NCBI GenBank assembly: GCA_023436075.1
Contig: JAEZKS010000193.1
Span: 1-18,519, forward strand
DNA length: 18,519 bases
Direction: 5' to 3'
DNA from: Methanobacteriota archaeon
Lineage (GTDB): Archaea > Halobacteriota > Methanocellia > Methanocellales > Methanocellaceae
A model generated the notes under the pieces. It was not told the DNA's origin, did not search any database, and worked only from the letters and a program-made list of their open reading frames with translations. A program made the translations under genes and the position numbers. Numbering within the stretch: position 1 is the first letter of the stretch; each line of letters starts with the position of its first letter. Below, piece after piece: positions 6,787-13,747 of this stretch.

Positions 6787-7356
6787 TTACTTCGCACCTC
6801 CGTAAGCGCCGGTGATCTTTTTCTTGACTTCGTCGAAGTGCTTCGGGAGGTCCGCCGGGTTCAGCCCGCGCTTCTTGTATTCTGCGAACGTGCTGTTTGC
6901 GTTACCTGCCACGTGCTCGCCGCGGATGCGTTCCTCGGACGGGAATACTTCCTCGCTGCATGGCACTTCGAGCCCGGAGTCGACTGCGCCCTTCAGGGCG
7001 GCGTAGACGCGGGAGCCTTTCCTGTTCTCGCGCAGGCCGATGTCGAGAATCGCTTCCTCGATGCCTTCTTTCTGCGCCTTGTAGCCGATGAGCATGCCGG
7101 TCAGGTAGGCCGCACTCGTGTTGTCACGAGAGCCGTTGTACCCGAACTCCTTGGTCAGCTCTTTAGACGTCGCCGAGACGAGCACTCTGTCGCCCTCCGG
7201 CTTCGTGATCATGATCTCGGCGATGACCTGGTTGAGCGTCAGGCGCACGACCAGCCTCGGCTTGCGTGAGACGATCAGCTTGAGCCTCTGGTGGTAATCG
7301 GTCTTGCCCTCTCTCCGGCGCCTGAAGGCTACTTTATATCTTGGTCCTGTTGCCAT
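6787..7356 (-). CDS. rpl18: Ribosomal protein uL18
   Basis: 5S rRNA-binding large-subunit protein uL18 (eukaryotic L5 family), 189 residues, which with uL5 places 5S rRNA in the central protuberance. The start MATGPRYKVAFRRRREGKTDY and the KPRLVVRLTLNQVIAEIM stretch are diagnostic. The protein is longer than bacterial L18 through an archaeal C-terminal part ending GAYGGAK. It lies two bases downstream of L19e and one base upstream of S5. Confidence 0.97.
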   Translation of the reverse strand: MATGPRYKVAFRRRREGKTDYHQRLKLIVSRKPRLVVRLTLNQVIAEIMITKPEGDRVLVSATSKELTKEFGYNGSRDNTSAAYLTGMLIGYKAQKEGIEEAILDIGLRENRKGSRVYAALKGAVDSGLEVPCSEEVFPSEERIRGEHVAGNANSTFAEYKKRGLNPADLPKHFDEVKKKITGAYGGAK

Positions 7357-7358
7357 TT

Positions 7359-7820
7359 TTACACCTCTTTCTTCTTCTGCGCCGCAGCGTAGGCGATGGA
7401 GGACTTCAGGTGAGCGACGTTACGGAACTCGCCGCCCTTCGCCTTCCGGTAGAGCTTGCGGTAGGTACCGGGTTCCATCTCCTTGTTGTCGCGGAGGCTC
7501 TTCAGCAGCTTCCTCTGTGCGCGGATGCGCTTCATCCACTGCTCTTTCTTCGGCGTGCGCGCGCCCTTTGCGCCCCGGCGGCTGCCGTGGCCCTTGCGGT
7601 GGCCTTTCGCCCGCTTCAGGTCGCGTGCCCTGGCCCTGCCGCGGCTGATGCCGACGACGGCCCTGCGCGTGATTACGCCCTCATCGATGAGGCTGCGGAT
7701 GTCCTCGCGGGTGATCGCCGTCGCGATGTCGGAGATCCTCTCCGGGTCCATCCAGACACGGGTCCTGCCCACGTCCAGTATGTCGGCCGCGAGCCTCTTC
7801 TGGTTAGCTAAATCGACCAT
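7359..7820 (-). CDS. rpl19e: Ribosomal protein eL19
   Basis: Large-subunit protein eL19, found only in archaea and eukaryotes; 153 residues. The N-terminal globular part starts MVDLANQKRLAADILDVG and includes the VWMDPERISDI motif; a very basic central segment (RGRARARDLKRAKGHRKGHG) and long C-terminal helices follow. Both contact 23S rRNA, and in eukaryotes the protein bridges to the small subunit. It follows the L32e stop with no gap. Confidence 0.97.
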   Translation of the reverse strand: MVDLANQKRLAADILDVGRTRVWMDPERISDIATAITREDIRSLIDEGVITRRAVVGISRGRARARDLKRAKGHRKGHGSRRGAKGARTPKKEQWMKRIRAQRKLLKSLRDNKEMEPGTYRKLYRKAKGGEFRNVAHLKSSIAYAAAQKKKEV

Positions 7821-8534
7821 TTACTGCGCCCCCTCGAACGTGTTGAGCGGGTTGAGCACCTTGATGTTCTGCTCTTTTGCCAGCTTCTCGATCTCGAGCT
7901 GCTTCTTCCTGCCTACGGTGCCTGCCACACGGATCGCCTGCGTCTTCTCGATGCCGGCGACTTCGGCGGGCCGGTACACCAGGACTTCCTGGTAGCCCGA
8001 CGGGTGGTAGCCGCACACCTTCGCGGGAGAGCCGTAGCCGACCTTCACGACTGCGCCCTTGGCCTTTCTCTGCCGGCGCGTCTGGGAGTGGTGGCCCTTG
8101 GACCTCCGCCAGTTCGGGGCGAGACAGTCCTTCTTGTGTGCGTCGATCCTGCGGAACGACGGGTGCGATGCCTTGTTGGTCTTCCTTGCGTTCAGCAGGC
8201 GCTTTGTCTCTTCGTCCAGCTCCAGCGTGGATTTCTCCACTGGCCTGGGAAGCGGCCTGGGCTTCGCAGCCGGCGTCGCAGCCTTGGCGGCTTCCTTGCG
8301 GACGCCCTTGACCTTCTTGGCTTCGGTGACGGCCTCAGTCTTCTCGGCCTCGACGGTTTCTTCGACCTTCGCCTCGACGGCCTCGGTCTCTTCGACCTTC
8401 TTCGCCTTCGTGGTCGTGGCCTTCGTCGATTTTGTCGACTTCGTGGAAGTCGACGTCGTCGCCTTTGGCTTCTTCTCGGCGGCGGCCTTCTTGCCGGTCG
8501 TCTTCTTAGTTGCGTTCTTCTTTTCCTCTGCCAT
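7821..8534 (-). CDS. rpl32e: Ribosomal protein eL32 with long basic N-terminal tail
   Basis: Large-subunit protein eL32, archaeal/eukaryotic only; 237 residues. The recognisable domain starts near residue 105 and includes KASHPSFRRIDAHKK and NWRRSKGHHSQTRRQRKAKG, both typical of the family. Before it lies a ~100-residue low-complexity tail: Lys/Thr/Ser/Ala-rich at 1-47, Glu/Val/Ala-rich at about 47-75, then Pro/Ala/Lys. The tail recalls histone H1 or nucleolin-like termini and is much longer than the family needs. The ATG at 8534 is preferred over an in-frame GTG at 8543 that overlaps the L6 stop; GTGATC just upstream matches the 16S anti-SD extension. The L32e core is certain, the exact start less so. 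Confidence 0.93.
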   Translation of the reverse strand: MAEEKKNATKKTTGKKAAAEKKPKATTSTSTKSTKSTKATTTKAKKVEETEAVEAKVEETVEAEKTEAVTEAKKVKGVRKEAAKAATPAAKPRPLPRPVEKSTLELDEETKRLLNARKTNKASHPSFRRIDAHKKDCLAPNWRRSKGHHSQTRRQRKAKGAVVKVGYGSPAKVCGYHPSGYQEVLVYRPAEVAGIEKTQAIRVAGTVGRKKQLEIEKLAKEQNIKVLNPLNTFEGAQ

Positions 8535-8539
8535 GATGA

Positions 8540-9073
8540 TCACGCCTTCCTGGTGATGTATATGCCGTCCTGGAAGACACGCGGGTCTCGCTTGCGGATC
8601 TTGCAGGCCTGCTCGATGTTGGCGGCGGTCTGGCCGACGTCTTCCTTGCTGGCGCCGGATAATATGACCTCGGCACCCTGGATGACTACTTTGGTGTCGC
8701 CGACTATGTTCGCGGACCTCGCCTTCCTCTCGCCGAGGAAATTGCCGATCGATATTTTGTCCTTGCCCTCGACTTTCGCCTGAATGGGGAAGTGGGCATA
8801 GACGATCTTCATGTGATACTCATACCCTTCGGACACGCCCTTCACCATGTTCTTGATGTGGGACGCGTAGGTGCCGACGGTCGCCTTGGTCTGCTTGTCG
8901 TCCTTGGTAGTCTCGACGAAGACCTTGCCGCCGTCAACCTTGAGGGCGATGCTCGGGAATTTGAATTCGCGAGCGAGTTGTCCCTTCTGACCTTTCGCGG
9001 TCAGGGTTGCACCGGTTAAAGTGACGGTTACACCCTGGGGGACTTCGATTTCTCTGATTTTCTCTGCTGCCAT
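8540..9073 (-). CDS. rpl6: Ribosomal protein uL6
   Basis: Large-subunit protein uL6 (eukaryotic L9), 177 residues, near the sarcin-ricin loop and factor-binding site. It has two repeated alpha-beta domains; YEYHMKIVYAHFPI marks the start of the second and GIYITRK the end, both characteristic. The open frame extends far upstream into S8 in another frame, but the ATG at 9073 gives the proper N terminus (MAAEKIREIEVPQGV) and has GAGG eight bases before it, 14 bases after the S8 stop. Confidence 0.96.
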   Translation of the reverse strand: MAAEKIREIEVPQGVTVTLTGATLTAKGQKGQLAREFKFPSIALKVDGGKVFVETTKDDKQTKATVGTYASHIKNMVKGVSEGYEYHMKIVYAHFPIQAKVEGKDKISIGNFLGERKARSANIVGDTKVVIQGAEVILSGASKEDVGQTAANIEQACKIRKRDPRVFQDGIYITRKA

Positions 9074-9087
9074 GTTAGTTCCTCGTG

Positions 9088-9480
9088 TCAGTATACGTAT
9101 GCGAGGATCTCGCCGCCGATGCCACGCTTCGCCGCGTCGTAGTGAGACATGACGCCCTGCGAAGTGGTCAGGATCAGCGTGCCGAAGTTCCGGGCGGGCA
9201 GGTATCTCTTCTCCCACCTTTCCATGTCGGTCTTGCCGACCGAGAACCGCGGCTTCACGACACCGCACTTGTTGATCTTTCCGATTAGACGAACTTTCAG
9301 CATCCCTGCCTTGCCGTTGTCGACGAACTCGAACTCGCCGACGTAGCCCTCGTCCTGCATGACTTTCAGGACGTTGCCAATGATCTTGGAGGCGGGATCA
9401 ATAGTGCACTCCCGCTTGCCGGTCGTTTCGGCGTTCTTGATAACGGAGAGGGCATTTGCCAGTGGATCCATTAAAACCAT
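9088..9480 (-). CDS. rps8: Ribosomal protein uS8
   Basis: Primary 16S rRNA-binding protein of the small-subunit platform, 130 residues. The start MVLMDPLANALSVIKNAE is the archaeal form; the C-terminal part holds LPARNFGTLILTTSQGVMSH, the rRNA-binding TSxG-type loop of the family. A second in-frame ATG at 9471 would drop three residues that relatives retain. In bacteria S8 represses its own spc mRNA; whether this occurs here cannot be told from the sequence. Confidence 0.96.
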   Translation of the reverse strand: MVLMDPLANALSVIKNAETTGKRECTIDPASKIIGNVLKVMQDEGYVGEFEFVDNGKAGMLKVRLIGKINKCGVVKPRFSVGKTDMERWEKRYLPARNFGTLILTTSQGVMSHYDAAKRGIGGEILAYVY

Positions 9481-9490
9481 GATCTCGACC

Positions 9491-9643
9491 TCACTCGTAT
9501 TTGACGAACCCCATGTCGTGGGCTATCTCACGGAAGCACTGCCTGCACACGTACACGCCATACTTCCTGACGAGCGCCTGCTTGCGGCCGCACCGGCGGC
9601 ACACGTTCGCGCCGCGCCCGAACTTCTTGCCAGATCTCTCCAT
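9491..9643 (-). CDS. rps14: Ribosomal protein uS14, zinc-binding form
   Basis: A 50-residue protein, MERSGKKFGRGANV followed by the zinc knuckle: Cys15, Cys18, Cys33 and Cys36 in a CxxC-14-CxxC arrangement that holds one zinc ion. The end reads FREIAHDMGFVKYE. It binds 16S rRNA in the small-subunit head. The ATG overlaps the L5 stop by one base (TAATG), and S8 starts ten bases after its stop, the expected L5-S14-S8 order. Identification rests on the cysteine pattern, length and position. Confidence 0.95.
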   Translation of the reverse strand: MERSGKKFGRGANVCRRCGRKQALVRKYGVYVCRQCFREIAHDMGFVKYE

Positions 9644-10155
9644 TATTTGACCTCCACGCCATAGTTCTTCGATACGTAAGCGATCGAATCGTCCTTGGTC
9701 AGCTTGTGATCCGAGGGGATCTTCTTAGCCTGGACACGCCTGTGCTTGATCCGGTAGCCGGGCCGCTCCACGGCGACGATGATGTCCATGCCGTAGATGC
9801 CGATCTCCGGGTCATACTCCATGCCGGGAAAGTCGGTGTGTTCCTCGATGCCGAACGCGAAGTTGCCGTTCTCGTCGAACTTGCCCGCGTCTACCGCGTT
9901 GCCGACGATGCCTAGCGCAGTCTTCAGGAACTTTTCAGCGGCGTCGCTGCGTAAAGTCACCTTGCAGCCGATGGGCTCGTTCTTCTTGATGTTGAAGCCC
10001 GGAAGCGTGCGCTTCGCGACGGTCCTGACCGGCTTCTGGCCGGTGATCTTGGACATGATCATCTCTGCGTTGGACAGTTTCTTGCCCGACTCGCCGACGC
10101 TCATGTGGACCGTGACCTTGGAGACCCTGGGGACTGTCATGACATTCTCGCTCAT
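9643..10155 (-). CDS. rpl5: Ribosomal protein uL5
   Basis: Large-subunit uL5 (eukaryotic L11), 170 residues, which binds 5S rRNA and contacts P-site tRNA and the small-subunit head. Family signatures are KVTVHMSVGESG, KITGQKPVRTVAKRT and the IYGMDIIVAVERPGYRIKHR block. The start ATG overlaps the S4e stop by four bases (ATGA), so it is probably translated by terminating or re-initiating ribosomes. Confidence 0.97.
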   Translation of the reverse strand: MSENVMTVPRVSKVTVHMSVGESGKKLSNAEMIMSKITGQKPVRTVAKRTLPGFNIKKNEPIGCKVTLRSDAAEKFLKTALGIVGNAVDAGKFDENGNFAFGIEEHTDFPGMEYDPEIGIYGMDIIVAVERPGYRIKHRRVQAKKIPSDHKLTKDDSIAYVSKNYGVEVK

Positions 10156-10859
10156 GCCCCTACCCCCTCGACCGCCGGCTTATCCTTGCCGACTACGAAT
10201 ACGTACTGCTCGATGGTCTCGAAGTCGCCCGCCGGGCCCGCGATGACGACGCGGTTCGGAGAGCTGCTCTTCACGACTATGATCTCCTTGACTTTGCCGA
10301 TGGTGCCGGCGTGCTTGCCGTCTGCGACGAAGACAAGGCTTCCGACGCCGTAGTTCAGGTGCTGGTCGATCTTGCGCTCGGGCACCTTGATCAGGATTGA
10401 GTCCTTGGTCTTGTAGTCGTTGGACGCCAGCAGGGTCGTGCCGTCGTGCAGGTTGAGCTGAATCTTGCCGTCGCGCACCGTGGTCTTGTTGATGATCTTG
10501 CACAGCTTGGTCGTCGCGTCCTTGACGGGCACGAGCTTGAACCGGCCGTTGTCGCCGATCATGACGCGGTAATTCGCGTTGATCGCCGGGATCGATACGG
10601 TGTCGAACATGCCCACGATGAACCGGTGGTCCTTGCGGACGCGGCCGTCGACGAGCACTTTGCCTTCCTGCAGGATCTGCTTGATCTCCTTGCTCCTGTC
10701 GGCCAGGTGAAGCAGGTCCCTCAGGACTACCACGAGAGGCATGCCGCGCTCCTCAGAGTGGGATCCGGGAGTGGGCTTGACGACCCACTTGGAGGTCTTG
10801 CGAGCGATGGGCCACGTGCGCGGTGCTGCGACCCTCTTTAAATGATTGCTACCTGTCAT
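10152..10859 (-). CDS. rps4e: Ribosomal protein eS4
   Basis: Small-subunit protein eS4, archaeal/eukaryotic only; 235 residues, standard length. In order: the basic N terminus (HLKRVAAPRTWPIARKTSKW), an S4-type RNA-binding domain around EIKQILQEGKVLVDGRVRKD (about 60-80), a central domain, and a C-terminal KOW segment (VFVADGKHAGTIGKVKEI). Its start overlaps the L24 stop by one base and its stop overlaps the L5 start by four. The position between L24 and L5 is the usual archaeal one. Confidence 0.97.
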   Translation of the reverse strand: MTGSNHLKRVAAPRTWPIARKTSKWVVKPTPGSHSEERGMPLVVVLRDLLHLADRSKEIKQILQEGKVLVDGRVRKDHRFIVGMFDTVSIPAINANYRVMIGDNGRFKLVPVKDATTKLCKIINKTTVRDGKIQLNLHDGTTLLASNDYKTKDSILIKVPERKIDQHLNYGVGSLVFVADGKHAGTIGKVKEIIVVKSSSPNRVVIAGPAGDFETIEQYVFVVGKDKPAVEGVGA

Positions 10860-11215
10860 TACTTAGTCCTCTCCAGTGACGCTACTCTCTTCTTATCATC
10901 GAGGTTGAGCTTGGTGATCATCAGGTTCGACGGGTGGATGGGCCTGGGCTCTTCCTTGCCGTCGGACTTAGCGACGGAGACACCCTCGACGGTGACCTGC
11001 TCGCGCTTGACGTCGATCTCTCGGACCTTGCCCTCGACGCCTGCGTGGTCGCCCCTCATGATCTTCACGGTGTCGCCGACCACGACGCGGGCGGTGCGCC
11101 CGTAGCTCTTGGTCAGCTCGTCGTTGAGCCGGCAGCTCATGAACCTGCTGCGGACGTGCAACGGCGCATTGTACCTGAACTTGCGCTGCTTGCGCGGCTG
11201 AGATGAAGTAACCAT
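10859..11215 (-). CDS. rpl24: Ribosomal protein uL24
   Basis: Large-subunit assembly initiator uL24 (eukaryotic L26), 118 residues, binding 23S rRNA near the tunnel exit. The archaeal N terminus (QPRKQRKFRYNAPLHVRSRFM) is followed by a KOW motif (VVVGDTVKIMRGDHAGVEGKV, about 46-66). The ATG at 11215 is chosen because GAGGTG lies upstream, spanning the L14 stop; an alternative GTG at 11224 coincides with that site. Confidence 0.95.
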   Translation of the reverse strand: MVTSSQPRKQRKFRYNAPLHVRSRFMSCRLNDELTKSYGRTARVVVGDTVKIMRGDHAGVEGKVREIDVKREQVTVEGVSVAKSDGKEEPRPIHPSNLMITKLNLDDKKRVASLERTK

Positions 11216-11225
11216 GATCAGCACC

Positions 11226-11624
11226 TCACACGATGATCGTCGCGGTCGAGCCGATCTTGGCGAACCGCTCGGCGACCTCTCTCGCGACCGGGCCTTTGAT
11301 CTCGGTGCCCTTCGGGTCGTTGTTCTCGTCTACGAGGACGCATGCATTGTCGTCGAAAGAGACGCGCATACCGTTCGGCCGGCGGTACTCCTTCTTCTGG
11401 CGGATGACCACGCAGCGTACGATCGTCTTACGCATCTCGGGGGTGCCCTTCTTCACGGAGCCGATGAAGATCTCGCCGATGCCCGCGGACGGGTAGCGGT
11501 TCTTCCTGCCCCTGTACTTCAGCACGGAGATGATCTCGACGAGCCTGGCGCCCGTGTTGTCCGCTACGTCCAGCCTTGTCGCCGTGTGGACGGACCTCGG
11601 GATCTTTGCCTTTATCGCTCGCAT
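11226..11624 (-). CDS. rpl14: Ribosomal protein uL14
   Basis: Highly conserved large-subunit protein at the subunit interface, 132 residues. The strand TATRLDVADNTGARLVEI and the GIGEIFIGSVKKGTPEMRK stretch are signatures. RFDDNACV-type sequence is present as SFDDNACVLV, and the protein ends with a short ATIIV strand. Start overlaps the S17 stop by one base. Confidence 0.97.
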   Translation of the reverse strand: MRAIKAKIPRSVHTATRLDVADNTGARLVEIISVLKYRGRKNRYPSAGIGEIFIGSVKKGTPEMRKTIVRCVVIRQKKEYRRPNGMRVSFDDNACVLVDENNDPKGTEIKGPVAREVAERFAKIGSTATIIV

Positions 11625-11947
11625 TACTTAGCCACCTCCACGATGACAAACGTCTTTGTCTTCGAGAGAGGCCTGCACTCCGCGATAACCACGCGGTCGC
11701 CCTCCTTTGCGTTGATGCAAGGCGGGTTGTGGGCGTGGATCTTTGACCTCCGCTTCTCGTACCTGTCGAACTTCAGGTTCCGCTTCAGGTACTCGCGCTG
11801 CACCACCACTGTCTGGCTCATCTTGTCGGACACGACGGTGCCATCGAGCACCTGCCCGCGGACCGATAAGTGGCCGTGGAAGGGACAGTTGGGGTCGGTA
11901 CACTCCGACTGCGGTGCCTTCACGTTCAAACCTATGTCTTTCACCAT
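11624..11947 (-). CDS. rps17: Ribosomal protein uS17
   Basis: Small-subunit protein uS17 (eukaryotic S11), an OB-fold 16S rRNA binder, 107 residues. The archaeal N-terminal extension carries CTDPNCPFHGHLSVRGQ (Cys16, Cys21), followed by the OB fold with SDKMSQTVVVQRE and the end TKTFVIVEVAK. A GAGG ribosome-binding site precedes the ATG. A 37-base gap separates it from Rpp29. Confidence 0.97.
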   Translation of the reverse strand: MVKDIGLNVKAPQSECTDPNCPFHGHLSVRGQVLDGTVVSDKMSQTVVVQREYLKRNLKFDRYEKRRSKIHAHNPPCINAKEGDRVVIAECRPLSKTKTFVIVEVAK

Positions 11948-11965
11948 GTTCTCTTCCTCTTTGTG

Positions 11966-11990
11966 GGGTTAACCGGTAGACCGGTCACTT
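11966..11990 (-). promoter_or_regulatory. Small hairpin in the Rpp29-S17 gap
   Basis: Two copies of the palindrome ACCGGT (11972-11977 and 11980-11985) lie two bases apart and can fold as a five-bp stem with a four-base loop. The first arm in the transcript touches the Rpp29 stop codon at 11985-11987. It may mark an RNA processing point or have no role. Confidence 0.3.
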
Positions 11991-12257
11991 CCCTTTCCGC
12001 CTCCGCTTGGGGATGCGGTTTTCGGGTTGTGATTGTAATAAGTCCCCCCGGACTCTCACGCGCCTGCCGTCGGGTATCGTGAAGACGAAGGAGCAGCACG
12101 ATTTGGGAACTTTGACCTCGTGCTCTCCGGTCCCGATGACCAGCAGATTTCTCGTCTCGTCCACGACTTTGCCGGATGCCCGGTAAGGTGGCGTTTCCAC
12201 CTGAACCGGGAGCCCGATCAGCTCGTGGTAGACGAGATTTTCCGGCGTGATGTCCAT
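11985..12257 (-). CDS. rnp1: RNase P protein component 1 (Rpp29/Pop4)
   Basis: Archaeal Rpp29, 90 residues, a protein subunit of RNase P that removes tRNA 5' leaders; it pairs with Rpp21 on the RNA subunit. NLVYHELIGLPVQVE and the Sm-like barrel (ASGKVVDETRNLLVIGTGEHEVKVPK) are characteristic, with a basic C-terminal tail (RIPKRRRKGK). Placement between aIF1 and S17 is standard in euryarchaea. A weak AGGGG ribosome-binding-like sequence is in the stem-loop upstream of its ATG. Confidence 0.94.
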   Translation of the reverse strand: MDITPENLVYHELIGLPVQVETPPYRASGKVVDETRNLLVIGTGEHEVKVPKSCCSFVFTIPDGRRVRVRGDLLQSQPENRIPKRRRKGK

Positions 12258-12263
12258 ATCTGA

Positions 12264-12309
12264 ACCCCTGCAATATACCTTATACTTTCCTGTATCAGGC
12301 CGCAGGGGT
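12264..12309 (-). promoter_or_regulatory. Stem-loop between aIF1 and Rpp29
   Basis: An eight-bp perfect stem pairs 12302-12309 with 12264-12271 around a 30-base loop that holds a smaller CCTG/CAGG hairpin. On the transcript the first arm begins in the last base of the aIF1 stop codon, and the second arm (GCAGGGGT) contains the only SD-like sequence before the rnp1 ATG. The loop is A/T-rich with TATA-like bases. Coupling of rnp1 translation to aIF1 translation is a reasonable inference. Confidence 0.5.
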
Positions 12310-12614
12310 CATTTGACGTCGATCGAATCGTGGGAGTAGCCGATCGTCTCCAGGATTTCCCGGACCTTGGCCCGGTGGTCACCCTGGAGCTCGATCGTGC
12401 TGTCCCGGATGGTACCGCCACACGCGCATTTCGCCTTCAGGAGACTCGATAGCTCCTTCAGGTCGATGCCACGGTCGTCGATGCCGTCCACGATCGTCGC
12501 CAGCTTTCCGAAGCGCCGCTTGTCAGTCGATATCCTGACGCGCTGGGACTCCTTGGCGATCTCCTCGCATATGCAGAGCTCGTCCGGGAGCCCGCACTTC
12601 TCGCAGACCGACAC
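12309..12614 (-). CDS. Translation initiation factor aIF1 (SUI1 family)
   Basis: SUI1/eIF1 homologue, 101 residues, which binds the small subunit and monitors start-codon selection. The N terminus has a small cysteine cluster (Cys4, Cys7, Cys14, Cys16), likely a zinc ribbon common in archaeal members; the SUI1 core contains GKLATIVDGID, LKAKCACGGTI and IELQGDH. The initiator is GTG at 12614, eight bases after the L29 stop, with AAGGAG upstream at the end of L29. Its place between L29 and Rpp29 is typical of archaea. Confidence 0.94.
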   Translation of the reverse strand: MSVCEKCGLPDELCICEEIAKESQRVRISTDKRRFGKLATIVDGIDDRGIDLKELSSLLKAKCACGGTIRDSTIELQGDHRAKVREILETIGYSHDSIDVK

Positions 12615-12622
12615 TTAGCGCT

Positions 12623-12826
12623 TCACTCCTTGGCCTTCTCTTTCTGGATGGTCAGGATACGGGCAATTGTGCGGCGGAGCTCCCTGATACGGCCCGGGCT
12701 CTCCGGCGCGCCGCCGGTGGCGGTGATCGCGCGCTGCTTGAGCAGGTCGTTGCGCAGGTCCTTGAGCTGCTTCTCCAGGTCCGCGTCCTTCATGGTCCGG
12801 ATGTCCTTCGCTTTCAGTATAGCCAT
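12623..12826 (-). CDS. rpl29: Ribosomal protein uL29
   Basis: Small helical large-subunit protein near the tunnel exit, 67 residues, beginning MAILKAKDIRTM and with the LEKQLKDLRNDLLKQRA helix and RIRELRRTIARILTI motif of the family. In bacteria the neighbouring L23/L29 pair forms the docking area for targeting factors. Its ATG overlaps the S3 stop by one base (TAATG). Confidence 0.96.
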   Translation of the reverse strand: MAILKAKDIRTMKDADLEKQLKDLRNDLLKQRAITATGGAPESPGRIRELRRTIARILTIQKEKAKE

Positions 12827-13746
12827 TACTCTTCCCTCTTAGGCTCTTCTGCTTTCGGCTCCTCGGATGGTGCCACTGGTGCGGCGGCAGCCTCAGCCTG
12901 CGACTCTGCGGGCTTCGGGGCCTCCTTCCGTGGAGGTTTGCGGGCACGCGGCTGCTTGGGCTTAGCCGACTTTTCGTCGGTGGTCTTCGTAGCGGCGGCC
13001 TCGGCAGCCTGGGAGTCGGCGATGATCTTCTCGACTTCCTGCGCCGTGGTTTCGGTCTGGACCGGTACGGCGGCTGCAGCCTTCGACTCAGGCTCAGTGC
13101 CTACGGCCGGGGAGATCTCCCTCGGCACAGAGGCGCCCACCTGGGCGGCCTGGGGGGGCGCTATGGCGATCTTGTCCGGGAGCAGCGCTCCGGGCGGCAT
13201 GATCCTTACCTTCACGCCGATGATGCCAAGCTTCTTCTTCGCCCTCGCGTAGCCGACGTCGACGAGCTCTTCGACCGGCTTGCCGCAGTGCTTGATGTAG
13301 CCTGCGACGAACTTCTCGGTCCTCTTCCTCGGGCCCGTGAGCTTGCCAGCGATCACGATCTCGACGCCCATGGCGCCGGAGTCCATGATCCGCTGGAGCG
13401 TGGACTGGCCTGCCTTACGGAAGTACCAGCCCCTCTCGAGCGCGTTGGCCAGCCGGCTCGCCATCATCTGGGCGTTGAGCTCGGGCTTCTTGACCTCCTG
13501 CACATCGATCTGCGGGTTGTCCATCTTGAACCGCATGTCCAGGTCCTTGGTGTACCTGCGGATGGACTTGCCGGCCTTGCCGATGATCATTCCCGGCTTC
13601 TCGGCCCTGATCGTGATCTGAGTTCCCATGGGCGTCCTGTTGATGTCCATGCCGCCGTACCCGGCGCGCTCGAGCTTCTCGAGGAAGAACTCGTCGATCA
13701 TGGCCTTCTTGAAGCCTTCCTGTACGAACTTCTTCTCAACTGCCAA
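12826..13746 (-). CDS. rps3: Ribosomal protein uS3 with long acidic/Ala-Pro tail
   Basis: Small-subunit protein uS3 at the mRNA entry channel, 306 residues. A KH-type RNA-binding domain holds GMIIGKAGKSIRR (GxxG at 56-59), and the C-terminal domain has VGYARAKKKLGIIGVKVRI. After about residue 198 comes a ~109-residue Ala/Pro/Glu/Lys-rich tail without visible domains; extended tails are known in some euryarchaeal S3. The initiator is TTG at 13746: the N terminus (MAVEKKFVQEGFKKAMIDEF) matches relatives, and GAGGTG lies eight bases upstream, while the next ATG would remove 14 conserved-looking residues. The L22 stop is one base before it. Confidence 0.95.
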   Translation of the reverse strand: MAVEKKFVQEGFKKAMIDEFFLEKLERAGYGGMDINRTPMGTQITIRAEKPGMIIGKAGKSIRRYTKDLDMRFKMDNPQIDVQEVKKPELNAQMMASRLANALERGWYFRKAGQSTLQRIMDSGAMGVEIVIAGKLTGPRKRTEKFVAGYIKHCGKPVEELVDVGYARAKKKLGIIGVKVRIMPPGALLPDKIAIAPPQAAQVGASVPREISPAVGTEPESKAAAAVPVQTETTAQEVEKIIADSQAAEAAATKTTDEKSAKPKQPRARKPPRKEAPKPAESQAEAAAAPVAPSEEPKAEEPKREE

Positions 13747-13747
13747 T

